From NCBI GenBank assembly GCA_003022655.1, contig PXSX01000312.1, positions 1-5,123 on the forward strand: a DNA stretch of 5,123 nucleotides, written 5' to 3'. This stretch comes from Bacteroidetes bacterium QH_1_64_81. GTDB lineage: Bacteria > Bacteroidota > Rhodothermia > Rhodothermales > Salinibacteraceae. This document shows, in pieces, positions 1-5,123 of this stretch. A program made the translations under genes and the position numbers. The notes below the pieces were generated by a model. The model made no database searches. It saw only the letters and a list, made by a program, of their open reading frames with translations, and had not been told where the DNA came from. Within the stretch, counting starts at the first letter, position 1, and each line of letters opens with the position of its first letter.

Positions 1-266
1 TCGATCGTCTCGTAGCCGACGAACGTTACCCGGACCTCGTACGTCCCCGGCGCAATGTCGTCGATTGTGTAGGAGCCGTCGGGGCCGGCCGCCGTGCCAA
101 AGTCGGTGTCCGCTAGGACAACATTAGCGCCCGGCAGGGGATTGCCCTCCGAATCCTCAACACTTCCGGTGAGGGTCGCGGTCTGCTGGGCAACTACCGT
201 CCCCGCAGCAAGAAAGGCCCATGTGAGGCTGGCCAGTACGATTGTGGAGAGGTAACGGAGTGTCAT
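1..266 (-). CDS. Secreted carboxypeptidase-regulatory-like domain protein, probable TonB-dependent receptor N-terminus (partial)
   Basis: The reverse strand reads open from an ATG at 266-264 to the window edge, giving 88 residues and no stop; the rest lies outside. Residues 1-27 form a classic signal peptide: MTLR, then a hydrophobic stretch (residues 9-21), then a cleavage-like VVA-QQ. Residues 30-88 match the CarboxypepD_reg-like beta-sandwich pattern: LTGSVEDSEGNPLPGANV (32-49), then GPDGSYTI (61-68), then IAPGTYEVRVTFVGYET (71-87). In Bacteroidota this exported domain most often precedes the plug and barrel of TonB-dependent (SusC-like) outer-membrane receptors, but it also heads other surface proteins, so the receptor call is an inference. 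No clear Shine-Dalgarno sequence precedes the ATG. The gene is divergent from the GatZ/KbaZ-like gene and has a strong predicted promoter about 100 bp upstream. Confidence 0.85.
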   Translation of the reverse strand, partial: MTLRYLSTIVLASLTWAFLAAGTVVAQQTATLTGSVEDSEGNPLPGANVVLADTDFGTAAGPDGSYTIDDIAPGTYEVRVTFVGYETI

Positions 267-364
267 AGGTGAGGGGATTGGCGTTGGGAAAGTGGACGAG
301 AGGACACCAGGGGACTTCGCTCGTAACAAATGCAGTGAGGCGAGGACTTGTCGCGAGCGGATCC

Positions 365-393
365 ATTATAACTCTTAGACGAATTGCTGTCAA
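365..393 (-). promoter_or_regulatory. Perfect sigma70-type promoter for the receptor-like gene
   Basis: On the minus strand the -35 box TTGACA (393-388) and the -10 box TATAAT (370-365) both match the consensus exactly and are 17 bp apart. Transcription would start near 358, giving a leader of about 92 nt before the ATG at 266. The leader begins with CGCTCG (359-354 on the minus strand) and has the complementary CGAGCG at 323-318, a possible but weak long-loop hairpin. The exact match and correct direction make chance unlikely, but no transcript data are available. Confidence 0.75.
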
Positions 394-404
394 AGACCTA
401 GAAT
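376..404 (+). promoter_or_regulatory. Possible promoter for the GatZ/KbaZ-like gene, interleaved with the divergent promoter
   Basis: On the plus strand TAGACG (376-381, 4 of 6 to consensus) and TAGAAT (399-404, 5 of 6) are 17 bp apart. The start would fall near 411, about 118 nt before the ATG at 529. The boxes interleave with the opposing promoter at 365-393, so the two could not be occupied at once. A second candidate -10, TAAAAT at 447-452, has no good -35 partner. The call is weak. Confidence 0.3.
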
Positions 405-528
405 CGCTTCCATGTGCTTCGTCTAACGGATCAGGGCGCAAGCGGGTAAAATTTTGGCAACAGGCGGGAGTGATCTTCTCCTTCTCCGCTCTGTTCGAGA
501 CGACACCCCGATTCCTCAGCTTTCTTCC

Positions 529-1854
529 ATGATTTCCTTGCCTCTTTTTGCCGACCGGCTCCGCGCCACCGCCCGCACGGCCAACATCTCGCCCGTAACG
601 GTCCTCACTCGGCTCCTGCTCGGCCCCGTGGCGGACCCCGATGGGCCCGGCCCCCGCCACACCCTGCTGGCCGTGTGCCCCAACTCCGAGGCGGTGGCCC
701 GCGCGGCTCTTCGCGCCGCCCAGGAGGCCCGCACCCCCCTCCTCTACGCCGCCACCCTCAACCAGGTGGACCGCGACGGCGGCTACACCGGCTGGACGCC
801 CGACGCTCTCGCGGCCTTCGTGGCGGAGGAGGCAGAACGCCTAGACATAGAAGTGCCCGTGTTTTTGGGGCTCGACCACGGCGGCCCCTGGGCCAAGGAC
901 GCCCACGTCTCCCAACCGCCGTCGGGACTTGACGCCGCGACCGCGATGACCGAGGCGAAACGCTCGGTCGCCGCGTGCATCGAGGCCGGGTACGACCTGC
1001 TCCACCTTGACCCCGCGGCAGGTCCCCCCGACGCCGACACGCCCCTCCCAATCGGCACGCTGATCGATCGGACCATCACCCTCTTACACCACGCTGAGTC
1101 CGTGCGACGGACGCAGGACCGAGCCCCGATTGCCTACGAAGTGGGCACCGACGAGGCGCGCGGCGGCCTGCGGCGCGCAGATCGGATGCGGACCTTCCTC
1201 CGCCGCCTCCATGCCACCCTTGACGACCGGAACCTTCCGAATCCGTCGTTCGTGGTCGGCGACCTCGGCACTACGCTCGACTCCGGTCACTTCGACGCGG
1301 ATCGGGCCCGGCGACTCGTGACCGCCGCGTCCGACGAGATGAACGCCCTGGTGAAGGGCCACTACACCGACGACGTGGACACACCGTCGGCCTATCCCTT
1401 GAGCGGCGTGGGCGGGGCCAACGTGGGGCCGGGCCTGTCGGCCGTCGAGGCCGAAGCGGTGCGCGACCTTGCGGCGCTGGAGGCCCGCCTCGGCAGGGAC
1501 TCCGGTGTGACCGACACGCTGCGGACGGCCGTGGTGGAGAGCGAACGCTGGACGAAATGGCTCCACCCAGCGGAGCAGGGGTGCGCGTTCGAGGACCTCC
1601 CCGACGACCGGCAGCACTGGCTCGTGAACACGGGCAGCCGCTACGTATGGAGCGCCCCAGCCGTAGAGGCCGCCCGGGCTCGGCTCTACGAGAACGTGGC
1701 GCCGTACCGCGACGCCGAGGCCTTCGTGCAGTGGCGGCTCAAGACGGCCATCCTCCACTACATGCACGCCTTCAACCTGACCGGCCTCACCGATCGATTG
1801 TTGGAGGCCCTCCCGGAGGACGTACCGTGGCCCCAAGTCGTGCCAAGCCCTTAA
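529..1854 (+). CDS. GatZ/KbaZ-family protein (class II tagatose-bisphosphate aldolase non-catalytic subunit family)
   Basis: The protein has 441 residues from the ATG at 529. A longer reading from TTG at 454 adds 25 residues unlike the family and is not preferred; neither start has a clear Shine-Dalgarno sequence. Family-like blocks appear in order: TPLLYAATLNQVDRDGGYTG (69-88), LGLDHGGP (113-120), LLHLD (157-161), YEVGTDE (203-209), a late GHYTDDVDTP (277-286), NVGPGLS (298-304) and RYVWS (371-375). These follow the TIM-barrel plan remembered for E. coli KbaZ and GatZ, and the length is close to the usual 420-430. In E. coli the family stabilises the catalytic aldolase subunit (GatY/KbaY) in galactitol or N-acetylgalactosamine use. 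Some relatives elsewhere are reported to act alone as C4-epimerases on fructose- or tagatose-type sugars. No GatY/KbaY, kinase or sugar transporter lies in view, so a stand-alone enzyme is plausible. Family membership is secure; substrate is unknown. Confidence 0.88.
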   Translation: MISLPLFADRLRATARTANISPVTVLTRLLLGPVADPDGPGPRHTLLAVCPNSEAVARAALRAAQEARTPLLYAATLNQVDRDGGYTGWTPDALAAFVAEEAERLDIEVPVFLGLDHGGPWAKDAHVSQPPSGLDAATAMTEAKRSVAACIEAGYDLLHLDPAAGPPDADTPLPIGTLIDRTITLLHHAESVRRTQDRAPIAYEVGTDEARGGLRRADRMRTFLRRLHATLDDRNLPNPSFVVGDLGTTLDSGHFDADRARRLVTAASDEMNALVKGHYTDDVDTPSAYPLSGVGGANVGPGLSAVEAEAVRDLAALEARLGRDSGVTDTLRTAVVESERWTKWLHPAEQGCAFEDLPDDRQHWLVNTGSRYVWSAPAVEAARARLYENVAPYRDAEAFVQWRLKTAILHYMHAFNLTGLTDRLLEALPEDVPWPQVVPSP

Positions 1855-1862
1855 AACCCAGT

Positions 1863-1961
1863 GCGTGTGGGCGTCTGGGCGTATGGGAGAATAACAACTC
1901 GGAGCGCACCCTCACCCTGTCTCCCATTCTCCTACGCTCCCACGCCCGAACGCCCACACGC
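1863..1961. terminator. Large imperfect inverted repeat between convergent genes, possible two-way terminator
   Basis: The left arm (1863-1892) and right arm (1926-1961) are inverted copies. The outer 12 bp, GCGTGTGGGCGT at 1863-1874 against ACGCCCACACGC at 1950-1961, pair perfectly. Inside, GGGCGT (1877-1882) faces ACGCCC (1942-1947), and GGAGAAT (1886-1892) faces ATTCTCC (1926-1932), with small bulges. The loop is about 33 nt. The element sits 8 bp after the stop of the GatZ/KbaZ-like gene and 21 bp after the stop of the opposing methyltransferase pseudogene, which is where a shared terminator would lie. No U-tract follows either arm, so termination is inferred from position and structure only. 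Confidence 0.5.
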
Positions 1962-1980
1962 AGACACGCCCACACGCAGA
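1863..1980. repeat. Octamer repeat array (GTNTGGGC-like) in inverted orientation
   Basis: Reading the plus strand from 1865, 8-bp units follow each other: GTGTGGGC, GTCTGGGC, GTATGGGA. Reading the minus strand from about 1978 leftwards, the same 8-bp rhythm appears: GTGTGGGC, GTGTCTGC, GTGTGGGC, GTTCGGGC, then more degenerate units. As part of this, the 15-mer ACGCCCACACGCAGA occurs twice exactly, at 1950-1964 and 1966-1980, offset by 16 bp (two units). The array fills most of the gap between the two convergent genes and looks like a mobile or slippage-grown intergenic repeat rather than coding DNA. Confidence 0.7.
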
Positions 1981-1981
1981 A

Positions 1982-2567
1982 TCACCGCTTCATCGCCAGG
2001 ATCACGCCGTCGGCCAGGGGCAACATGCTGAGGTCGATCCGCTCATCGTCGCGAAGCTTCTCGTTGAGGCGCTGAATGGCCCGCACGCTCTCCTCTTCTA
2101 CCTCCGGGTCGGTCACTCGTCCGCCGCGAAACATGTTGGTCGATGAAGGAGAAGTCGAACGTCCCGTCCTGCCCGTCCTCGAGCAGCGCCGAGAGGGTCT
2201 CCTCGGCCGGGGCGATGCGGAGGTCGATGCGGTCGGCCACGCCCGCCTCCACCCAGTAGCGGTGGGCCACCCCGGTGTACTCCTCGCTCACGTCGCAGGC
2301 CACGAGCGTGCCGGTGGGCGGGAGCTCCATCGCTACGGCAAGCGCGCTGTATCCGGTGAACACGCCGACCTCGATGCTGCGGCGGACGCCGATCAGGCGC
2401 ACGAGGAACCGGAGAAACTGGCCCTGCTCCGGGGCAATCTGCATCTCGGACCGCGGGTGCTCGGCCGTCTCTGTCCGGAGCCGCTGCATGACGTCCGGCT
2501 CGCGGAGCGACACGGACAGCAGGTACTCGTGGAGCTCATCCGGCAGGCCGATGGACTGGTTGGACAT
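1982..2567 (-). pseudogene. Class I SAM-dependent O-methyltransferase (caffeoyl-CoA OMT-like), broken by internal deletion and frameshift
   Basis: The first reading frame starts at the ATG at 2567 and encodes 143 good residues. They include the N-terminal MQIAPEQGQFL block (42-52), the SAM-binding motif I IEVGVFTGYSALAVAM (65-80), VACDVSEEY (89-97) and FDFSFID (137-143). After D143 (codon 2141-2139) the frame runs into nonsense and stops at 2043. The true C-terminus resumes in another frame at 2134-1982: MFRGGRVTDPEVEEES, then AIQRLNEKLRDDERIDLS, ending ADGVILAMKR and TGA. In the family, FID is followed by about 28 residues (ADK, then a YYE helix, then RPGGLI) before DNMFRGG. All of that is missing and the join shifts frame, so roughly 85 bp is deleted at about 2138. 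The lost part contains metal and catalytic residues, so the product should be inactive. Intact length would be near 220 residues, normal for the family. It converges on the GatZ/KbaZ-like gene. Confidence 0.85.
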
Positions 2568-2583
2568 GGTTCGGTATGGCGCT

Positions 2584-2607
2584 GGACGTTGGGACGTTGA
2601 ACGTTGG
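2584..2607. repeat. Short tandem repeat GGACGTTG
   Basis: Two exact tandem copies of GGACGTTG (2584-2591 and 2592-2599) are followed by the degenerate AACGTTGG (2600-2607). It lies 17 bp upstream of the methyltransferase pseudogene start, inside its presumed leader. The repeat is short, but the unit length matches the octamer array at the other end of the same gene. Confidence 0.5.
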
Positions 2608-2627
2608 CACGCTAGGGGGGGTCACGC

Positions 2628-2647
2628 CTGCTCTACCAATGAGTAGC
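2628..2647 (-). other. tRNA D-arm-like fragment
   Basis: The minus strand reads GCTACTCATTGGTAGAGCAG. This is close to the tRNA D-arm pattern TAGCTCAGTTGGTAGAGC, with the first G of the stem missing. No matching acceptor, anticodon or T stem can be built around it, so it is not a working tRNA gene. It may be a remnant of a tRNA end left by an integration or deletion event, or chance. Confidence 0.2.
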
Positions 2648-2838
2648 ATTTCAAGTCTGCGAGCGGATGGCAATGGTCTGTGCCAGCCCTCGGAATGATC
2701 GCTCCCCGCTTCAAGCGTCCTCTGAAGGTGCCCCTTTCACGAGGGAAAATCAACATACGAGCCATCGGGATAGTGGCCGTCCGCCGTCGCATTCGAGGCG
2801 ACCATCGCTGGGGTCAACTCACATATCCGGAATGCGGC

Positions 2839-2920
2839 CGAACGTTTTAAATAATACGCGAGAACATTCCAACGCATCCCCCTACGAACGTTTTGGAGAA
2901 CGGCGGGTACAGTTCATTCC
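2839..2920. repeat. Duplicated CGAACGTTTT module upstream of porX
   Basis: The 10-mer CGAACGTTTT occurs at 2839-2848 and 2885-2894. Each copy is followed by AGAAC (2861-2865 and 2897-2901) and then CATTCC (2865-2870 and 2915-2920). GGAATG at 2829-2834 is also the inverse of the first CATTCC. The pairs lie 100-180 bp before the porX start. They could be operator sites or the traces of a small duplication; no known regulator is recognised. Confidence 0.3.
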
Positions 2921-3017
2921 CGAGGATCGAGGGGTCCGCCCTGGCCCGACTCGATAGACGCCGGTCCGGTCCCAATGCCGGTTTCATACTCCAACCCCCT
3001 CAATTCTACTGTCGCCG

Positions 3018-4580
3018 ATGAGCGCTCCCCAAATTCTCTGGGTCGACGACGAGATCGACCTGCTCCGCTCCCACGTCATGTTTTTGGAGGACAAAGACTA
3101 CGAAGTCCAAACCGTGGCGAACGGAGCCGACGCGGTCGACCTCGTGCGGCAGCAGCCATTCGACGTGGTGCTCCTCGATGAGCAGATGCCGGGCATGGAG
3201 GGCCTGGAGACGCTCGATGCGATTAAGGACGAGCGGCCGGAGGTGCCCGTGGTGATGGTCACGAAGAGTGAGGAAGAGGACCTGATGGAGGCCGCCCTCG
3301 GGAACCGGATCAGCGACTATCTGACCAAGCCGGTCAATCCCAGCCAGATCCTCCTCACCTGCAAGCGCCTGCTGGAGCAGTCCCAGATCCGACAAGAAAC
3401 CCTCTCGCAGCAGTACCTGCAGTCGTTCAACCAGATTTCCCAGCAGCTCCGCGGCTCCCTCTCCCCCGACGAGTGGGTCGACCTCTATCAGACGCTCGTT
3501 GAGTACGACCTGGAGCTGACGGACGACGAAAACGCCCGGCAGGTTTTTCAGGACCAGTTTGAGGAGGCCAACCGCGAGTTCGGGGCCTTCATCGAGGCGA
3601 ACTACGCAGACTGGATCACCCACGTCGAGGACCCACCCTCCGAATACCGCCCGGTGCTTTCCCACGAGGTGGTCCCGGAGTTTGTCCTTCCGGAGGCAGG
3701 CGACGACCCGGTCGTGTTTTTCGTGATCGACTGCCTGCGGTACGACCAGTGGCTTGAGCTCGCCGAACTTCTGCGGCCACACTACGCCATCGACACGGAC
3801 TTCTACATGAGCATCCTGCCCACGGCCACCCCGTACTCCCGCAACGCCATCTTTAGCGGCATGCTGCCGATGGACCTCGTGGACCGCTTCCCGAAGGCGT
3901 GGCAGACGAGCGAGGAGAGCGAGCACAGCCGCAATCAGTACGAAGAGGCGCTGCTGCACCACCAGCTCGACCAGCACCACCGCGGCGACCTGAGCGTGCG
4001 CTACGACAAGCTCATTACGGCCGAGGACGGCCAGCAGCTCGCCCAGGACGCCGCCAACCTCACGCAGCACGACCTGAGCGCCGTCGTCGTCAACTTCATC
4101 GACATCCTGGCCCACAGCCGCTCCGAGTCGGACGTCCTCCAGGAGCTGGCGCCCGACGAGGAGGCTTACCGGGCCCTCACGCGTACCTGGTTCGAGCACT
4201 CGTGGCTCTTCGACATGCTGCGGGCTCTCTCGAAGACGGACTGTACGGTCGTCCTCACCAGTGACCACGGCGCGATTCGCAGCCTGCGATCGACCAAGGT
4301 GATCGGCGACCGCGAGACGTCGACGGCCCTGCGCTACAAGTACGGGAGCAACCTGAAGTGCGACGAGGACGACGCCATCCTGGTACGTGAGCCGGAGCGG
4401 TTTGGGCTTCCCAGCTACGGCATGAATACGAACTACCTCCTCGCCAAGGAGGACTACTACTTCGTGTATCCCACCGACTTCCATCACTACGAGAAGCTTT
4501 ACCGCGACACGCTGCAGCACGGCGGGGCGTCGATGGAGGAGATGATCCTACCGGTGGCGACACTTAGACCGAAGTCGTGA
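3018..4580 (+). CDS. porX: PorX-type response regulator with PglZ (alkaline phosphatase-like) output domain
   Basis: The protein is complete at 520 residues; the ATG at 3018 sits just before the receiver domain and has no clear Shine-Dalgarno sequence. Residues 4-120 are a CheY-like receiver with the acid pair D10 D11, phospho-acceptor D54 (VVLLDEQMPGM), T82 and K104 (TKP), all intact. A helical linker follows (about 121-215). Residues 230-515 are a PglZ domain of the alkaline phosphatase fold, with likely zinc ligands and nucleophile D238 (VIDCLRYDQW), T271 (PTATPYSRNAIFSG), D362 and H366 (IDILAHSRSE), D416 and H417 (TSDHG) and H501 (HGGASMEEM). There is no DNA-binding domain. In Porphyromonas gingivalis, PorX works with sensor PorY and SigP to control the type IX secretion system, and its PglZ domain is a zinc-dependent phosphodiesterase acting on oligonucleotides. 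That role here is inferred from family. No PorY-like kinase lies in view. tsaE follows 70 bp downstream, an order I recall from other Bacteroidota. Confidence 0.93.
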   Translation: MSAPQILWVDDEIDLLRSHVMFLEDKDYEVQTVANGADAVDLVRQQPFDVVLLDEQMPGMEGLETLDAIKDERPEVPVVMVTKSEEEDLMEAALGNRISDYLTKPVNPSQILLTCKRLLEQSQIRQETLSQQYLQSFNQISQQLRGSLSPDEWVDLYQTLVEYDLELTDDENARQVFQDQFEEANREFGAFIEANYADWITHVEDPPSEYRPVLSHEVVPEFVLPEAGDDPVVFFVIDCLRYDQWLELAELLRPHYAIDTDFYMSILPTATPYSRNAIFSGMLPMDLVDRFPKAWQTSEESEHSRNQYEEALLHHQLDQHHRGDLSVRYDKLITAEDGQQLAQDAANLTQHDLSAVVVNFIDILAHSRSESDVLQELAPDEEAYRALTRTWFEHSWLFDMLRALSKTDCTVVLTSDHGAIRSLRSTKVIGDRETSTALRYKYGSNLKCDEDDAILVREPERFGLPSYGMNTNYLLAKEDYYFVYPTDFHHYEKLYRDTLQHGGASMEEMILPVATLRPKS

Positions 4581-4634
4581 TCGTCCTGCACACGAACTGC
4601 GCTCTGCTTCTTGCTTGCCCGCACCCAAAGGGAA

Positions 4635-4658
4635 TGATGCGTGATTCGTGATGCGTGA
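4635..4658. repeat. Heptamer tandem repeat TGATKCG over the tsaE start
   Basis: Three consecutive heptamers, TGATGCG (4635-4641), TGATTCG (4642-4648) and TGATGCG (4649-4655), are followed by a partial TGA. As a result the 10-mer TGATGCGTGA occurs twice exactly, 14 bp apart. The array runs into the first codons of tsaE and supplies its ATG at 4651 (and a GTG at 4648). It also creates a tiny frame, ATG at 4634 to TGA at 4649-4651, whose stop overlaps the tsaE ATG. Confidence 0.6.
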
Positions 4659-5123
4659 AAAGTTCCTCAGCCGCGAAACGGAGATCGACACACTCCGGGA
4701 CCTCTTCCCTGGCACCACGGCGTCGGTCGAGGGGACGATGGACCTGGGCGCCAGGGTTGCGGAGCGAGTCGGCCCCGGCGCCGTCCTCGCGCTCTATGGG
4801 GACCTCGGTACCGGGAAGACGCACTTCGTGAAGGGGATCGCGGCGGGGCTCGGCATTTCCCCGGCCGAGGTGCGCAGCCCCACCTTCACCATTCTCTCCG
4901 TGTACGACGAGGGCGAACGACCGCTCTACCACTTCGACGCCTACCGCGTGCAGAACCCCGACGAGTTCGTGGAGTTGGGCTTCGAGGAGTACGCCCACGG
5001 CGACGGCCTCACGTGCATCGAATGGGCCGACCGCGTCACTGACCTGCTTCCGGCCAACGCGATCCACCTCCAGTTCCACCACGTCGCCCCCTCGAAACGC
5101 CGCGTCACGCTCGGCGCCCCGAA
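4651..5123 (+). CDS. tsaE: tRNA threonylcarbamoyladenosine biosynthesis ATPase TsaE (C-terminally incomplete)
   Basis: An open frame runs from the ATG at 4651 to the window edge, 157 codons plus two bases; the stop lies outside. A GTG at 4648 is the only in-frame alternative start, since TGA at 4642 closes the frame upstream. TsaE is the P-loop ATPase that works with TsaB and TsaD in the cytoplasm to make the t6A37 modification of tRNAs reading ANN codons. Visible signatures are the Walker A loop GDLGTGKT (50-57), the conserved SPTFTI (76-81), the HFDAYR block (94-99) and IEWADR (123-128). Typical TsaE proteins have about 140-160 residues, so only a short tail is probably missing. The gene lies 70 bp after porX on the same strand and may share its transcript. 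A purine run AAAGGGA (4627-4633) lies 17 bp before the ATG, farther than usual for ribosome binding. Confidence 0.93.
   Translation, partial: MREKFLSRETEIDTLRDLFPGTTASVEGTMDLGARVAERVGPGAVLALYGDLGTGKTHFVKGIAAGLGISPAEVRSPTFTILSVYDEGERPLYHFDAYRVQNPDEFVELGFEEYAHGDGLTCIEWADRVTDLLPANAIHLQFHHVAPSKRRVTLGAP

Larger units (their letters stand above)
2608..3017. other. Gene-poor intergenic stretch upstream of porX
   Basis: No credible gene is visible. A 96-codon plus-strand reading frame at 2667-2957 has the Arg/Ser/Pro-rich composition of a chance frame, shows no domain, and was not called. The stretch holds a tRNA D-arm-like scrap (2628-2647, minus) and a patch less GC-rich than the flanking genes around 2740-2900, with an AT-rich run TTTTAAATAATA at 2845-2856. 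It must contain the porX promoter, but no pair of -35 and -10 boxes stands out. Confidence 0.6.

Noticed and set aside
454..528. N-terminal extension of the GatZ/KbaZ-like protein from a TTG codon
   Set aside because: The 25 extra residues do not resemble the family and run through the presumed leader; the ATG at 529 already gives slightly more than the usual family length.
269..532. An 87-codon plus-strand frame between the divergent genes
   Set aside because: It covers the predicted promoters, overlaps the start of the GatZ/KbaZ-like gene and has no protein-like motif.
1084..1836. A 250-codon minus-strand frame opposite the GatZ/KbaZ-like gene
   Set aside because: It lies wholly within a well-supported gene on the other strand and shows no recognisable domain.
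1863..1980. Possible CRISPR array
   Set aside because: The repeats are 8-15 bp, contiguous or inverted, with no unique spacers of regular length and no cas genes nearby.
2043..2567. A normal 174-residue methyltransferase gene
   Set aside because: The last 31 residues do not fit the family, while the correct C-terminus lies in a different frame just beyond the break.
2076..2600. A 174-codon plus-strand frame opposite the methyltransferase
   Set aside because: It is the mirror of the methyltransferase coding strand; the minus strand carries the recognisable motifs in both fragments.
2667..2957. A 96-codon plus-strand frame upstream of porX
   Set aside because: Arg/Ser/Pro-rich, no signal, domain or ribosome-binding site, and composition unlike the acidic proteins nearby. 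A small gene cannot be fully excluded.
3006..4520. A 504-codon open frame on the minus strand opposite porX
   Set aside because: It is antisense to a gene with clear domains and conserved residues. Its Val/Leu/Arg-rich, motif-free sequence is what the GC-rich complementary strand gives by chance.

Overview
The window looks like a piece of chromosome from a high-GC, probably halophilic member of the Bacteroidota/Rhodothermota, with Salinibacter as the best guess. This is inferred from a PorX-type response regulator next to tsaE, a secreted protein starting with a carboxypeptidase-like regulatory domain (typical of TonB-dependent receptors in this group), generally acidic proteins, and start codons with little or no Shine-Dalgarno sequence. 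No database search was possible, so the taxonomy is a guess.

Layout. Positions 1-266 (minus) hold the N-terminus of an exported, probably outer-membrane receptor-like protein. Its 5' region contains a perfect sigma70-type promoter (TTGACA, 17 bp, TATAAT) at 365-393. Positions 529-1854 (plus) encode a GatZ/KbaZ-family protein with no catalytic aldolase partner in view. Between it and the next, convergent gene lies an inverted array of octamer repeats (1863-1980) that may act as a two-way terminator. Positions 1982-2567 (minus) hold a class I SAM-dependent O-methyltransferase broken by an internal deletion of roughly 85 bp that also shifts the frame; I call it a pseudogene. Positions 2568-3017 form a 450-bp stretch without a credible gene, carrying a short GGACGTTG tandem repeat, a tRNA D-arm-like scrap and a duplicated CGAACGTTTT module. 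Positions 3018-4580 (plus) encode a complete PorX (receiver plus PglZ phosphatase-like domain), followed after 70 bp by tsaE (4651 to the window end, incomplete).

How the genes relate. porX and tsaE face the same way and may be co-transcribed. The other genes show no obvious shared pathway. The receptor-like gene and the GatZ/KbaZ gene are divergent and share a 262-bp control region with what may be interleaved promoters. A recurring theme is short tandem repeats of 7-8 bp, with a different unit at each of three gene borders.

I see no convincing new multi-gene system. The best leads are the decayed methyltransferase, the gene-border repeats, the canonical promoter in a Bacteroidota-like setting, and the orphan GatZ/KbaZ protein.
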